64,000 nt of DNA from Sediminispirochaeta bajacaliforniensis DSM 16054. Its GTDB lineage: Bacteria; Spirochaetota; Spirochaetia; DSM-16054; Sediminispirochaetaceae. Below are positions 1 through 7,842 of this stretch, piece after piece. The notes below the pieces were generated by a model. It was not told the origin of the DNA and searched no databases. It saw nothing but the letters and a program-made list of their open reading frames with translations. The DNA lies in contig NZ_KB899410.1 of the NCBI RefSeq assembly GCF_000378205.1, positions 93,195-157,194 on the forward strand, written 5' to 3'. The translations under genes and the position numbers were made by a program. Position 1 is the first letter of the stretch. Each line of letters opens with the position of its first letter.

Positions 1-75
1 GTGATGCTCATGGTCGTGATGCTCATGGTCGTGATGCTCATGGTCGTGATGCTCATGGTCGTGATGCTCATGGCC
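1..75. repeat. 15-bp tandem repeat, five copies, coding for HDHEH units
   Basis: The unit GTGATGCTCATGGTC is repeated five times perfectly from base 1, and a degenerate unit follows to about 93. On the minus strand it encodes His-rich HDHEH pentapeptides of LarC. The unit is a multiple of three, so copy-number changes keep the frame. The array may continue beyond the window edge. Confidence 0.95.
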
Positions 76-288
76 ATGCTCGTGGTGATCATTCAGGTCT
101 TTCACCACGGCATGGGTGCCAGTGATGCCGCAGCGTTCGTCACGGTGAAAATCGAGACTCCAGTGATCCACACCGAGTTTCTCCAGCTCGCTTCGTATGC
201 GCCGGGGATCGACTCCCAGATCGACAAAGGCTCCCAAGGTCATATCACCGGAAATCCCGGCGAAACAGTCAAAATGTAGGGTTTTCAT
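1..288 (-). CDS. larC: LarC nickel insertion protein, N-terminal part (cut by window edge)
   Basis: Read leftwards, the first 96 codons of LarC are present. LarC inserts nickel into the pyridinium-bis-thiocarboxylate mononucleotide cofactor of lactate racemase-type enzymes, in the cytoplasm. The N-terminus contains FDCFAGISGDM, the conserved opening of this family (formerly DUF111). From about residue 67 the protein becomes a run of HDHEH units, a His-rich metal-binding loop typical of LarC, encoded by a 15-bp tandem repeat. The ATG at 288 follows a TAAGGAG Shine-Dalgarno in which TAA is the larE stop, so the two genes are tightly linked. The rest of the gene lies outside the window. Identity is clear from the N-terminus. 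Confidence 0.9.
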   Translation of the reverse strand, partial: MKTLHFDCFAGISGDMTLGAFVDLGVDPRRIRSELEKLGVDHWSLDFHRDERCGITGTHAVVKDLNDHHEHGHEHHDHEHHDHEHHDHEHHDHEHH

Positions 289-300
289 GTGTAACACTCC

Positions 301-1128
301 TTAGTACTTTATATTGTCATGTTCGTTATCGATGGTCCTATTCATGCTGCCGCTCCGATAGCCCGATAACTCGAAAGCGACGTAAAGAAACCCAATCCGC
401 TTCAAGGCTGTTGAAATCTCGTCCAGCCGCTCTTCATTGAAGAACTGTAGTCGCTCATCCGGGGCCACCTCGATACGTGCAATGTCGCCGTGAACCCGTA
501 CCCTATATTGGTGAAAGCCGATTTTCCGCAGGAACGCCTCCGCTTCCTCGATCTTTTTGAGTTTTTCCGTGTCGATTCGATCTCCATAGGGGATACGAGA
601 TGCCAGGCAGGCAAAGGATGGTTTGTCCCAAGTCGGGAGGTGCAGAATTTTCGAAAGTTCACGTATCTCGTTCTTGTCGAGCCCAATCTCCAAAAGCGGG
701 CTGTGGATTCCAAGTTCTGCCAGGGCTCGCATACCCGGACGATAGTCGTAGCGGTCGTCGGCATTTGAACCATCCAGGATAGTGTCGATGCCGTAGTCGG
801 CCGCTGTTTGGAGAAGCGCGGTAAAGACGATTGTTTTACAGTGGTAACAGCGATCCTTGGGATTGGCAGCGACCGTTTCTGAAAGCAGCTTGGCTTGGAT
901 GCAGACATGTTCGATACCGATTTTTTTTGCAAGATCCTTTGCCTCCTCCACCTCACGTTGGGGGATAAAGGGTGATATAAGGCTTATGGCAATGGGTCGC
1001 AGGCACGATGCTTCCATTGCCGCCCGGCACAGGAAGGTACTATCGACACCGCCGGAAAAGGCGATCGCGACCCTTCCATAGGCGGAAATATGTTCCAGCA
1101 GCTTGTTATATTTATCCTGTATTGTCAT
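301..1128 (-). CDS. larE: LarE ATP-dependent sacrificial sulfur transferase
   Basis: LarE adenylates pyridinium-3,5-biscarboxylic acid mononucleotide and transfers sulfur to it, making the thiocarboxylates that later bind nickel. The product is about 275 aa, normal for the family. It has the PP-loop ATP-binding motif SGGVDS near residue 25 and the DRCYHCK region, where LarE enzymes carry cysteines used for sulfur donation. The ATG at 1128 gives MTIQDKYNKL, which fits the usual LarE start. A TTG at 1182 would extend it by 18 residues, but that extension looks unlike LarE. The chosen ATG overlaps the stop of a 20-codon reading frame. larC follows 12 bases downstream. No larB or larA is visible here. 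Confidence 0.9.
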   Translation of the reverse strand: MTIQDKYNKLLEHISAYGRVAIAFSGGVDSTFLCRAAMEASCLRPIAISLISPFIPQREVEEAKDLAKKIGIEHVCIQAKLLSETVAANPKDRCYHCKTIVFTALLQTAADYGIDTILDGSNADDRYDYRPGMRALAELGIHSPLLEIGLDKNEIRELSKILHLPTWDKPSFACLASRIPYGDRIDTEKLKKIEEAEAFLRKIGFHQYRVRVHGDIARIEVAPDERLQFFNEERLDEISTALKRIGFLYVAFELSGYRSGSMNRTIDNEHDNIKY

Positions 1129-1187
1129 TCTTCCCGCTTCTCCCCCGGCGCAGTAGCCGGAGAGGCGGTGAAAATTTCCCAAGACAT
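1125..1187 (-). CDS. Possible 20-codon leader frame coupled to larE
   Basis: An ATG at 1187 has a strong Shine-Dalgarno (AAGGAG, 6 bases upstream) and opens a 20-codon frame. Its TGA overlaps the larE ATG as ATGA. The same frame is open further upstream, with no ATG earlier than an internal one near 1217, to a stop near 1282. It may therefore be a translational-coupling leader or the tail of a decayed small gene. No family is recognised. Confidence 0.3.
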   Translation of the reverse strand: MSWEIFTASPATAPGEKREE

Positions 1188-1370
1188 ACCTCTCTCCTTA
1201 AGCATAATCGTAAGGAGTTCATCTCCCGTGAGGTCCTTCTTGGTACCGTTGATAGAAAAAATTTTATGATGAGTGCCGTCCGTTCATCGGATGGGCCGAA
1301 GGCCGTGTGCCCTCTTTACGGATTCATTCCGTCCATGCAGGCTATCATTTTCGGTGAGATTCTGTCAATT
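1188..1370 (-). promoter_or_regulatory. Leader region of the larE-larC operon with a possible promoter and hairpins
   Basis: On the minus strand a good -35 box TTGACA lies at 1363-1368, with only a weak -10 (GATAGC, 1341-1346). Between it and larE are several short hairpin-forming stretches: CGGA/TCCG around ATGAA, GGCC-TTC-GGCC, and TCCG/CGGA around ATGAA. A run of six T follows at about 1257-1262. This could be a structured 5' leader or attenuator. No known riboswitch class was identified by eye. Confidence 0.25.
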
Positions 1371-1381
1371 AATCTTTTCTG

Positions 1382-1401
1382 CTGTTACGAATCCTGGTGA
1401 T
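1382..1401 (+). repeat. Orphan end of the TA-flanked inverted-repeat family
   Basis: CTGTTACGAATCCTGGTGAT matches the element end at 41165 in 18 of 20 bases. It lies about 10 bases beyond the stop of the convergent DUF3842 gene. No partner inverted end is visible nearby and the flanking TA is missing, so this is either a remnant or half of a lost element. Confidence 0.5.
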
Positions 1402-1410
1402 AGCCAAGGC

Positions 1411-1833
1411 CTAACTTGGGTCTTCCGACATCAAGGTGATGATCTGCTCCACGGCATCTTTTATATTGGTCTGTAAGGTCCGGGACGAGGCTCCGGGAAT
1501 GATAAGCCTGCATCGATCGATGGGAATCAAAACCTTTGTAGCCGAACTCTCCGCAACAGCACTTGCGATTTTCGGGCTGATTTCTCCGTACAATGCATTT
1601 GCAATGATGATACCGATGGGACCGGCGATAATGTCGACCCGTGGGGCGTTGTAGATGATTGCATTCTCTCCGGTTGCCCCTATCGAAGCTCCCGATTTCA
1701 GCATGGTAACGGTTGCCGTTGCATTGGTTCCAAGTGCAAGCAATTCGTCGATTTCAGCAAGATGTGGTTTTAGCGCCTGTACAATAGCCTTTCCCACGCC
1801 CCCGCCTTGTCCATCGATAACCGCTATTTTCAT
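1411..1833 (-). CDS. DUF3842 family protein
   Basis: This 140-aa protein begins MKIAVIDGQGGGVGKAIV, a Rossmann-like glycine-rich opening, and contains GATGENAIIYNAPRVD and GPIGIIIANALYGE, which are hallmarks of the DUF3842 family. The family has no established biochemical role. The start at 1833 has a strong AGGAGG Shine-Dalgarno. It lies upstream of larE-larC on the same strand, separated by about 280 bases that contain a possible promoter. A role near nickel-cofactor maturation is only a neighbourhood inference. Confidence 0.8.
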   Translation of the reverse strand: MKIAVIDGQGGGVGKAIVQALKPHLAEIDELLALGTNATATVTMLKSGASIGATGENAIIYNAPRVDIIAGPIGIIIANALYGEISPKIASAVAESSATKVLIPIDRCRLIIPGASSRTLQTNIKDAVEQIITLMSEDPS

Positions 1834-1931
1834 GGAACCTCCTCATGCTCAAAACACTTTGACTATAAATGGCTTACCGCCGGTGGTCAATCCGTGGCCT
1901 TTTTTGCCTTCGTGACGTATAGTTATCGCTG

Positions 1932-2735
1932 ATGAAAAACAGGACCATGCTCTTGCTTCTTTCGATTTCATATTTTGTGTTATACGCTCTTAATCTCATG
2001 CTCCCGTTGCAGGGGGCTAATCGTACCACGCGAATATGGGATGTAACGGAATTGCTGCTTGCCTTTGGGGCTTGTTTGGTACTTATCCGACTGGGACATG
2101 CTTTGAAAAAGGAATGGATTCTATCGGGGGCCCTCCTTGGGGGGCTAAGCGGCTTTTCCCATTATTGTCATGATCCCAGCATATTGGGGACTCTGTTGGA
2201 AGTCGCTGCCGTAGCGCTTACAATTTGCGCCTCACTGCTGGTTTTGTCTCGACCGAATACTCGAAAGATCACAATTCTTCCCCGTTCGTGGCATCATCTG
2301 CTTAGGGACCTCCTTCTTGGGGTGCTCTTGGCCTTGCCGTTTGCCCTGCTCAACAACCTGTTTTTCTACCTACAGCGGGGCGCCTCTATCTGGCAGCCCC
2401 CTCTTATGGCGGCCTTTTTTGCATTGAGCCCTGCAATTCACGAAGAGATTGTATTTCGGCTTTTTATTCTCTCTTTCTGTCTTTACCTACTCCGCTATTC
2501 TCGGCATCCCCGATCAGTTATCGCGATTTCTCTTGTGTTGGCGGTAGTTCCGCATAGCTTGAACCATTTGCCGGATCTTTTTCTGAAGCAGCCTCTGAGT
2601 GCACTTTTCCTTTTTGGGGGAACCAGCATCGTATTCGGCCTTCCCATGGCTCTGATTCAATTTAAATGGGGGCTGATGGCTGCGATAGCCTTTCACTGGT
2701 TCATCGATGCTTTTCGCTTTTCCTTTGGATATTAA
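1932..2735 (+). CDS. CPBP-family (CAAX protease-like) intramembrane metalloprotease
   Basis: A 267-aa polytopic membrane protein with seven or eight hydrophobic segments. The C-terminal half holds the CPBP/Abi motifs: HEEIVFR (the EExxxR glutamate pair and arginine) near residue 170, VPHSLNH near 205 and FHWFIDA near 255, which supply the likely metal ligands. Family members cleave prenylated proteins or peptides within the membrane; the bacterial substrates are often unknown. The gene stands alone between the minus-strand lar cluster and an AT-rich spacer with a small inverted-repeat element. The substrate cannot be predicted. Confidence 0.8.
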   Translation: MKNRTMLLLLSISYFVLYALNLMLPLQGANRTTRIWDVTELLLAFGACLVLIRLGHALKKEWILSGALLGGLSGFSHYCHDPSILGTLLEVAAVALTICASLLVLSRPNTRKITILPRSWHHLLRDLLLGVLLALPFALLNNLFFYLQRGASIWQPPLMAAFFALSPAIHEEIVFRLFILSFCLYLLRYSRHPRSVIAISLVLAVVPHSLNHLPDLFLKQPLSALFLFGGTSIVFGLPMALIQFKWGLMAAIAFHWFIDAFRFSFGY

Positions 2736-2863
2736 CGGCATGGGGTTGGCATTTAGTAAAGGTCGCCATTGGCCTTCTCCGCGTGATGTTGCTATGTAAT
2801 AAAATAATAGATTTTTTGTAGTAAAACTATGGCATTAATATTACTAAATTACTAATGTTTTAC

Positions 2864-3012
2864 TAGTGTCACGAATATTGGTGGTGATCTGTCGTTTCCC
2901 CTGGAAAAAACCTTACTTTTCCACCGCTTCCTGATATTTTGTATGCTTATATATGCAATGGACGATGAGAAAAGGAATTAAGATCCTTGTATCACCAATA
3001 TTCCTGACACTA
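2864..3012. mobile_element. 149-bp MITE-like element with TA-flanked inverted ends
   Basis: The left end at 2864-2888 (TAGTGTCACGAATATTGG, then TGGTGAT) is mirrored by the right end at 2991-3012, whose reverse complement begins TAGTGTCAGGAATATTGGTG. The two ends agree at nearly every position apart from one 3-base GTG length difference. Both ends are bounded by TA, as expected for an element that duplicates a TA target. The interior of about 100 bp has no open reading frame. The element sits directly upstream of a decayed alcohol dehydrogenase gene. The 128 bases between the CPBP stop and the element are AT-rich and hold nothing recognisable. Confidence 0.6.
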
Positions 3013-3236
3013 CATATCCAATACCGTGAATACGGAATTGGTACGATCGCTGGGGGCTGATAAGGTCGTTGATTACACCAAAGAAGACTTTGCTGATCGT
3101 GGTGAGCGTTATGATATCATTTTTGATACTGTCGGGAAAAATCAGGACGGTCATAGACAGTCGTTATTCCCTGGACAAGAAAGGCAATGTTGTCATAACG
3201 ATAGATCAAAACCTTAGAGAACAGGAGGAACTATAG
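3013..3236 (+). pseudogene. Remnant of a zinc-binding (quinone oxidoreductase-like) alcohol dehydrogenase
   Basis: From about 3026 the frame encodes NTELVRSLGADKVVDYTKED and then a YDIIFDTVGK stretch, the nucleotide-binding core of MDR-type NAD(P)-dependent dehydrogenases. The frame then shifts: another frame gives GKIRTVIDSRYSLDKKGNVV, the C-terminal signature of the same family, but with the intervening ~60 residues missing. The N-terminal two-thirds is also gone, replaced by the inverted-repeat element immediately upstream. The gene is thus truncated, internally deleted and frameshifted. Its original stop TAG overlaps the GTG of the DUF4386 gene, so the ancestral pair was an operon. Confidence 0.8.
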
Positions 3237-3967
3237 TGACAAGTTCGTATCCCCAGACTTCTCCCCGGAGATATGCCAGGATTACCGGTGTCTTATATCT
3301 GGTAATCTTTTTTCTTGGGCCCTTTGCCTTTTTTATGGGAAGAAGCGGTGTTGTTGTTCCCGGAGATCCTGCCGGAACAATCGGCAATTTGGTCTCCTCG
3401 CAGCCTTTATTTCGTCTTGGTATGGTAGCCGAAACCGCTATTGTATTGATCGAGATTGTGGTGAGTGCCCTGCTCTATGTTCTGCTTCGGCCGGTAAGCA
3501 GGCCGCTTGCCTTGGCTTCTTCTTTTGCCCGCTTCGCCCAATCCATTCTACAGGCCGTCACGCTTTTTACCGCTGTCCCTGCCTTGCTGTTGCTGAGCGG
3601 GCAGAGCTACCTTTCGGCCTTCGATCCCGGCCAGCAGAACGCCCTTGTCCTTCTTTTCATGGATATAAATGCTTTTGTGATTATGATCTGGGGGCTACTC
3701 TTCGGTTTCCATCTGCTGCTGCTTGGGTACCTTGTTTGCATGTCGGGATTTTGGCCGAAAATTCTGGGAATTCTGCTTCTTATTGCCGCCATAGGCTATC
3801 TCGCCCAAAGTTATGGGCATATTGTGGTGCCTCAGTATGATGACATGCTTGCCAGGATTGTGGTGATACTCTCCATTCCGGGAGAACTGGCATTTACCTT
3901 GTGGCTTCTCATCAAGGGGCTAAATGAGAAACAGTGGGAAGAGCGAAGCGGAGATAGCCTTCGATGA
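3236..3967 (+). CDS. DUF4386 family membrane protein
   Basis: A 243-aa protein with about six transmembrane segments, opening with RYARITGVLYLVIFFLGPFA, typical of DUF4386. No enzymatic motif is visible and the family function is unknown. The GTG start at 3236 follows a strong AGGAGGA and overlaps the stop of the decayed dehydrogenase. The upstream partner is lost, so whether this gene is still expressed from a proper promoter is unclear. It converges on the ABC ATPase gene that ends at 3975. Confidence 0.75.
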   Translation: MTSSYPQTSPRRYARITGVLYLVIFFLGPFAFFMGRSGVVVPGDPAGTIGNLVSSQPLFRLGMVAETAIVLIEIVVSALLYVLLRPVSRPLALASSFARFAQSILQAVTLFTAVPALLLLSGQSYLSAFDPGQQNALVLLFMDINAFVIMIWGLLFGFHLLLLGYLVCMSGFWPKILGILLLIAAIGYLAQSYGHIVVPQYDDMLARIVVILSIPGELAFTLWLLIKGLNEKQWEERSGDSLR

Positions 3968-3974
3968 ATTAATC

Positions 3975-4775
3975 CTAGGTTTCTCCATCTTGTCCCGGCA
4001 CGCAGAATCGTACCGGGATCTCACCTTCATGGCACTGCGAAGTCAGAATATGAACGTCGATGCCATAGGTTTTTCGCAGGTTGGATTCCGTAATAACGCT
4101 TTCGGCGGAACCGAAGGCAATAAAGTTCCCATTGTTCATCATGGCCACCTTACAGGCATGGAGGAGCGGATGGTTCGGGTGGTGGGTTGTCAAGATGATG
4201 GTCAATCCTGCACGGGCAAGCTTATCAATTACCTGTAGAACCAAGGTTTGATTTCGGAAATCAAGGGCCGATGTCGGCTCGTCCATCAGGATGATGTCCG
4301 GTCCTTGGGCTATTGTTCTGGCGATGGCGACGAGCTGTCGTTTCCCGCCGCTTATATGGGTGAATTCCCTATCCCGAAGGTGGGGAATCCCGACAGTCTC
4401 CAGGGCCTGTTCGGCTATTGCTGTATCGTGTGCACCGGGGGATGAAAACATCTTCAAATGCGGTGCCCTGCCCATTTTAACAACTTCAATAACGGGGTAG
4501 GGGAAAGGGGCCCCGTTATCTTGAAACACAAAGCCGATTTTCTGAGCCAGACTTGATGTTCCCATCGTCGAGATCTCCGTTCCGTCTATACGGCAAGATC
4601 CTGATTCTAGTGGTAGGAACCCCCTGAGACAGCGTAGTAGGGTCGTCTTTCCGCATCCATTTGCTCCGAGAAGACAGAGAATATCCCCTTTGTCGATTTC
4701 GAAATTAAGGTCTTCAAAAATGGTCCGATGCCCATAATCAAATCTGCCTTTGTATAAACCTAGTTTAGGGTTCAT
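3975..4775 (-). CDS. ABC transporter ATP-binding protein, FecE/BtuD type
   Basis: This 266-aa ATPase energises import of an iron-siderophore, haem, cobalamin or other metal chelate through the adjacent permease. It has Walker A GANGCGKTTL near residue 38, a Q-loop, the signature ISGGKRQ (with lysine after SGG rather than the more common Q or E), Walker B IILMDEPTSALD and a TTHHPNH switch region. It is the last gene of the five-gene minus-strand operon starting at 8928. The substrate is not readable from the sequence. Confidence 0.9.
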   Translation of the reverse strand: MNPKLGLYKGRFDYGHRTIFEDLNFEIDKGDILCLLGANGCGKTTLLRCLRGFLPLESGSCRIDGTEISTMGTSSLAQKIGFVFQDNGAPFPYPVIEVVKMGRAPHLKMFSSPGAHDTAIAEQALETVGIPHLRDREFTHISGGKRQLVAIARTIAQGPDIILMDEPTSALDFRNQTLVLQVIDKLARAGLTIILTTHHPNHPLLHACKVAMMNNGNFIAFGSAESVITESNLRKTYGIDVHILTSQCHEGEIPVRFCVPGQDGET

Positions 4776-4822
4776 GCCTTCTCCTTAGATCTTGTTGCTT
4801 TTGGCATGTACTGAAGCATGTG

Positions 4823-5854
4823 CTAAGACCAGCCACCTCTTGTCTTGCGAATCAGATAGCCGAAAAAGGGAGAACCGATGATGGCGGTGAGAATACCGAG
4901 TGGAATCTCGGCCGATGAAACGGTACGGGCAATATCATCCATCGCCAGCAAATAGCATGCGCCTATGATCAACGTTACCGGCAGCAGCACCTTGTGGTCG
5001 GGGCCGACCAGCATTCTTCCGATGTGCGGTATCACAAGGCCAACCCAGCCTATAATACCGCTGATGCATACGGAGGCGGCGGTCATTAGGGTAACCGAGA
5101 AGATCACGATTGCTTTCAATAGTTCCGTATTGATGCCCAGGGAACTTGCTTCTTCATCACCGAAGGAAAGAATATTGATTCTCCAACGGACAAGAAGCAA
5201 TAGTGTTATGCCCAGAACAAGAGGGGGAAGGGTCCACACTATATCGTGAGCACTAACGCTATTCAATCCTCCCATCAGCCAGAAAGTTATGGCAGGTAAT
5301 TTGGAATATGGGTCTGCAACATACTTTGCAACCGAAATCAAGGCACTGAAAAAAGCAGAGACGACAACGCCCGAAAGGACAAGCATGACGACAGGGGTCG
5401 TTTTATAGACTCTGCTTAAAAAGTAGGTGGTCATCACCCCCGTAAGCCCGAAACTAAAGGCAAGAAGGCGCACCAAGGCCGGATCTCCCGATATCAATAT
5501 GGCCAGGGCCGCTCCGAATCCCGCAGCTGCCGATACGCCGAGGATATCCGGGCTAACCAGCGGGTTCCTAAAGATTCCTTGAAAGGCTGCCCCACTGATG
5601 GAAAGAGCGCCGCCTACACACATGGCCAGAAATGTTCGGGGCAGCCGTATCTGAAGAACGACGGTGGCATCCGTTACCGACCAGCTTTTATGTATCGGGA
5701 AAATGGGTGAAGCAAGTATCTTGATGCAGGTCGTGAACGATATCGGATAGCGTCCCAGCGTCAGAGAAAAAAAGAAGAGTACGATGGGCAGGATGACAAG
5801 TAAAGCCCACACGATTTTCTTACGATTTATGGATGTCTGCATAATAGTTTTCAC
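4823..5854 (-). CDS. FecCD-family ABC transporter permease
   Basis: A 343-aa inner-membrane permease of the BtuC/FecCD family, with about ten hydrophobic segments. Typical stretches include RLPRTFLAMCVGGALSISGA and GWVGLVIPHIGRMLVGPDH. It forms the translocation path for a metal-chelate ABC importer. The GTG at 5854 and the nearby ATG at 5842 are both possible starts, with no clear Shine-Dalgarno for either. It sits between the binding-protein and ATPase genes. Confidence 0.9.
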   Translation of the reverse strand: MKTIMQTSINRKKIVWALLVILPIVLFFFSLTLGRYPISFTTCIKILASPIFPIHKSWSVTDATVVLQIRLPRTFLAMCVGGALSISGAAFQGIFRNPLVSPDILGVSAAAGFGAALAILISGDPALVRLLAFSFGLTGVMTTYFLSRVYKTTPVVMLVLSGVVVSAFFSALISVAKYVADPYSKLPAITFWLMGGLNSVSAHDIVWTLPPLVLGITLLLLVRWRINILSFGDEEASSLGINTELLKAIVIFSVTLMTAASVCISGIIGWVGLVIPHIGRMLVGPDHKVLLPVTLIIGACYLLAMDDIARTVSSAEIPLGILTAIIGSPFFGYLIRKTRGGWS

Positions 5855-5883
5855 GCGGTACGTGTCTCAATAATATCCTGTGG

Positions 5884-6945
5884 TCACTTCTGGGGAGTGA
5901 TGAACGATGCAAACTCGTCATGACTCAGCCTATAGCCATAAAATCGGTAATAGAAATCTTGGGAAAGTTTTTCTATGTCGACATCCCCGAAGCGTTCCGG
6001 ATAAAGGGTTTTGGCCAGCCAGGTAATACCGAGAATGGCCTCGGGGGCTGGTCTGTCCCACCAGAAGGTGCCGACGGGACAGAGATATACGGCGCCGTCG
6101 GTAACGGCCCTGACTCCCTGTAATTGACCGTTGTTCATGACCTCTTCTACAGGAACGAATTGGCCCTCATTGCTACTCAGGATCATTACATCCGGGTTCC
6201 AGCCGAGCAGCTGTTCAACGTTGATATCTCTAAGCTTCCCGATGTCATGTGCTACGTTGATGCCGCCGGCGCTGTTGATCAGCGTCTGGCCCCACCATGC
6301 ACTCCCGTTGGTATGCGTCAGGGAACCGAGAAGATAGTAAACTCGTTTTCGCATCCCCTGCGGTATATCCCCGGTCCTCTCTTGTATTATCTGTAGTTGC
6401 CGATCCCAGAATTCAACCAGTTCTTCAGCCTGCTGTTTGTTATTCACTAATTCTCCAATCATCAAGAATTCTCGTTTACTGTCCGATGGGTCATTGGCTC
6501 TGCCGGTATAAACCCTGATAACCGGAATTCCTGCCTCGACTATTTTTCGATTCCCCTGTTCTGCTGTGAGGCTTGCAATAACAACATCCGGTTTCAGGTT
6601 AAGGATCTCTTCGATGTTTACGTTATTAAACGAACCGGGATCGACGGTTTTTTTGAAACCGGGATACATACGGACAAGGGTCGGAAAACGTAACATTGAT
6701 GGTTGCCCTACTATTTTTTCAACTCCGCCGAGGGCTGCAATTTCATGGGTGGCACCCCCATAACAGGTGATGACAATTCTATTGACGTTCTTGGGCACGG
6801 TGACTTCATTTCCACCCATATCCACAACCGTTTTTGTAAGTGCCTGGGCCTCTGCTCCCTTTTGGGTACAAACGGCAAGTAAAAAAAATGTCAGAGACAG
6901 AATCAAGATTTTATATCGATTATCCCCCTGAACTTTCTCTTTCAT
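5884..6945 (-). CDS. FecB/BtuF-type periplasmic metal-chelate binding protein
   Basis: A 353-aa exported protein. An N-terminal hydrophobic segment ends LLAVCTQKG, a possible relaxed lipobox with lipid-anchored cysteine. The mature part has the helical-backbone (TroA-like) binding-protein pattern: VNRIVITCYGGATHEIAALG near residue 55, LKPDVVIAS near 120 and NPDVMILSS near 265. It captures the substrate and docks on the FecCD permease encoded 29 bases downstream. The DUF364 gene ends 13 bases upstream, so translation is probably coupled. Ligand unknown. Confidence 0.85.
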   Translation of the reverse strand: MKEKVQGDNRYKILILSLTFFLLAVCTQKGAEAQALTKTVVDMGGNEVTVPKNVNRIVITCYGGATHEIAALGGVEKIVGQPSMLRFPTLVRMYPGFKKTVDPGSFNNVNIEEILNLKPDVVIASLTAEQGNRKIVEAGIPVIRVYTGRANDPSDSKREFLMIGELVNNKQQAEELVEFWDRQLQIIQERTGDIPQGMRKRVYYLLGSLTHTNGSAWWGQTLINSAGGINVAHDIGKLRDINVEQLLGWNPDVMILSSNEGQFVPVEEVMNNGQLQGVRAVTDGAVYLCPVGTFWWDRPAPEAILGITWLAKTLYPERFGDVDIEKLSQDFYYRFYGYRLSHDEFASFITPQK

Positions 6946-6958
6946 AGGAAACTCCTTT

Positions 6959-7813
6959 TCATTGTATTGCGACTGTATAGCGTCTGATAACGAGGCGTTC
7001 GGCCGATTTCCCGTAGAAATGATATCCCGAACCTGCCTCTATCAATGTATCCAGAAGTTTATCGGGATCGGTGACGGTGATACCGCCGATACTATCGACT
7101 CCCCGACGGAAAAAGGCATCCGGTAGCATGCTTGCCGTCGGCCCTACGAGGGTGATGTTTGCATCGGAACGACAGTGATCGAGAATGTCCTCAAGGGTAT
7201 CGTTAATCAGGGTTGTACCGGTGATAATGAGCCAGTCAGCCTTTGAGATCTCCTCGTTTGCGTGTTCCGGGGGAACATAGTAGCGCATCTCGTCGGCCTT
7301 TAGCGTACGTGCATCTTTTTCCAGGATACAAAAAGGCTTTCCTCTTGCCTTCAACATCTTGATATAGGGTACAAGGGCTCCTATGACAACGACATGGGCC
7401 TCTTCCGGGATGGCGGCCCCTTCCAAAGGGTCTATACTAAGATCGAAGCCGTATTCTTTTGGTGTTTTCCTATGCCAGCAGCTTGTGGAAAGGGCATTGA
7501 GGACGGCAATCCCAAGGGCCTTTTTTAAAGGGGCGTTCTGATCCATTTCGTCAAGATAGTAGCTCACCGGCTGATGTGTTAGTTTACCGGCCCCCGGGAT
7601 TGCCCGAGCCGAGCTGGGGCAACAGACCGCCTCCGGAATCTCCTTAACCGGGGTAAAGCAAATGCCTCCGTCTCCGGTTGAAAGTCTTACGCCTGAAAAA
7701 AAGAGGCCTATTACCGCCCTTTCAACGGTAATCGAGTCCATCTCGCTCCCAAGTTGCGACCGTATCGTCTCTATCGTCTCCTCCAGAATCGTCTTTCTCT
7801 TTTTTGTTTCCAT
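6959..7813 (-). CDS. DUF4213/DUF364 family protein (putative heavy-metal chelation domain)
   Basis: A 284-aa cytoplasmic protein. The N-terminal part (VERAVIGLFFSGVRLSTGDGG, CCPSSARAIPGAG) fits DUF4213, and the C-terminal part (MLKARGKPFCILEKD, DWLIITGTTLINDTL, GPTASMLPDAFFRRG) fits DUF364, a Rossmann-like domain proposed to handle metals. The family often sits beside metal ABC importers, as here. I chose the ATG at 7813, preceded by GAGAGGA. An upstream ATG would overlap the methyltransferase and lacks a site. It may process or hold the imported chelate; that is inference. Confidence 0.8.
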   Translation of the reverse strand: METKKRKTILEETIETIRSQLGSEMDSITVERAVIGLFFSGVRLSTGDGGICFTPVKEIPEAVCCPSSARAIPGAGKLTHQPVSYYLDEMDQNAPLKKALGIAVLNALSTSCWHRKTPKEYGFDLSIDPLEGAAIPEEAHVVVIGALVPYIKMLKARGKPFCILEKDARTLKADEMRYYVPPEHANEEISKADWLIITGTTLINDTLEDILDHCRSDANITLVGPTASMLPDAFFRRGVDSIGGITVTDPDKLLDTLIEAGSGYHFYGKSAERLVIRRYTVAIQ

Positions 7814-7842
7814 CTGGTCCTCTCTGTGTTTTACGTCGTTCA

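Noticed and set aside
1-90. Tandem repeats considered as a CRISPR array
   Set aside because: Units are directly adjacent with no spacers and encode HDHEH in frame.
1-279. Plus-strand open frame of Met/Val repeats
   Set aside because: It is the antisense of the LarC histidine loop; the minus strand has clear LarC signatures and a ribosome-binding site.
2736-2863. AT-rich spacer considered as a replication origin or att site
   Set aside because: No DnaA-box cluster, no integrase gene and no tRNA nearby; only the small inverted-repeat element follows.
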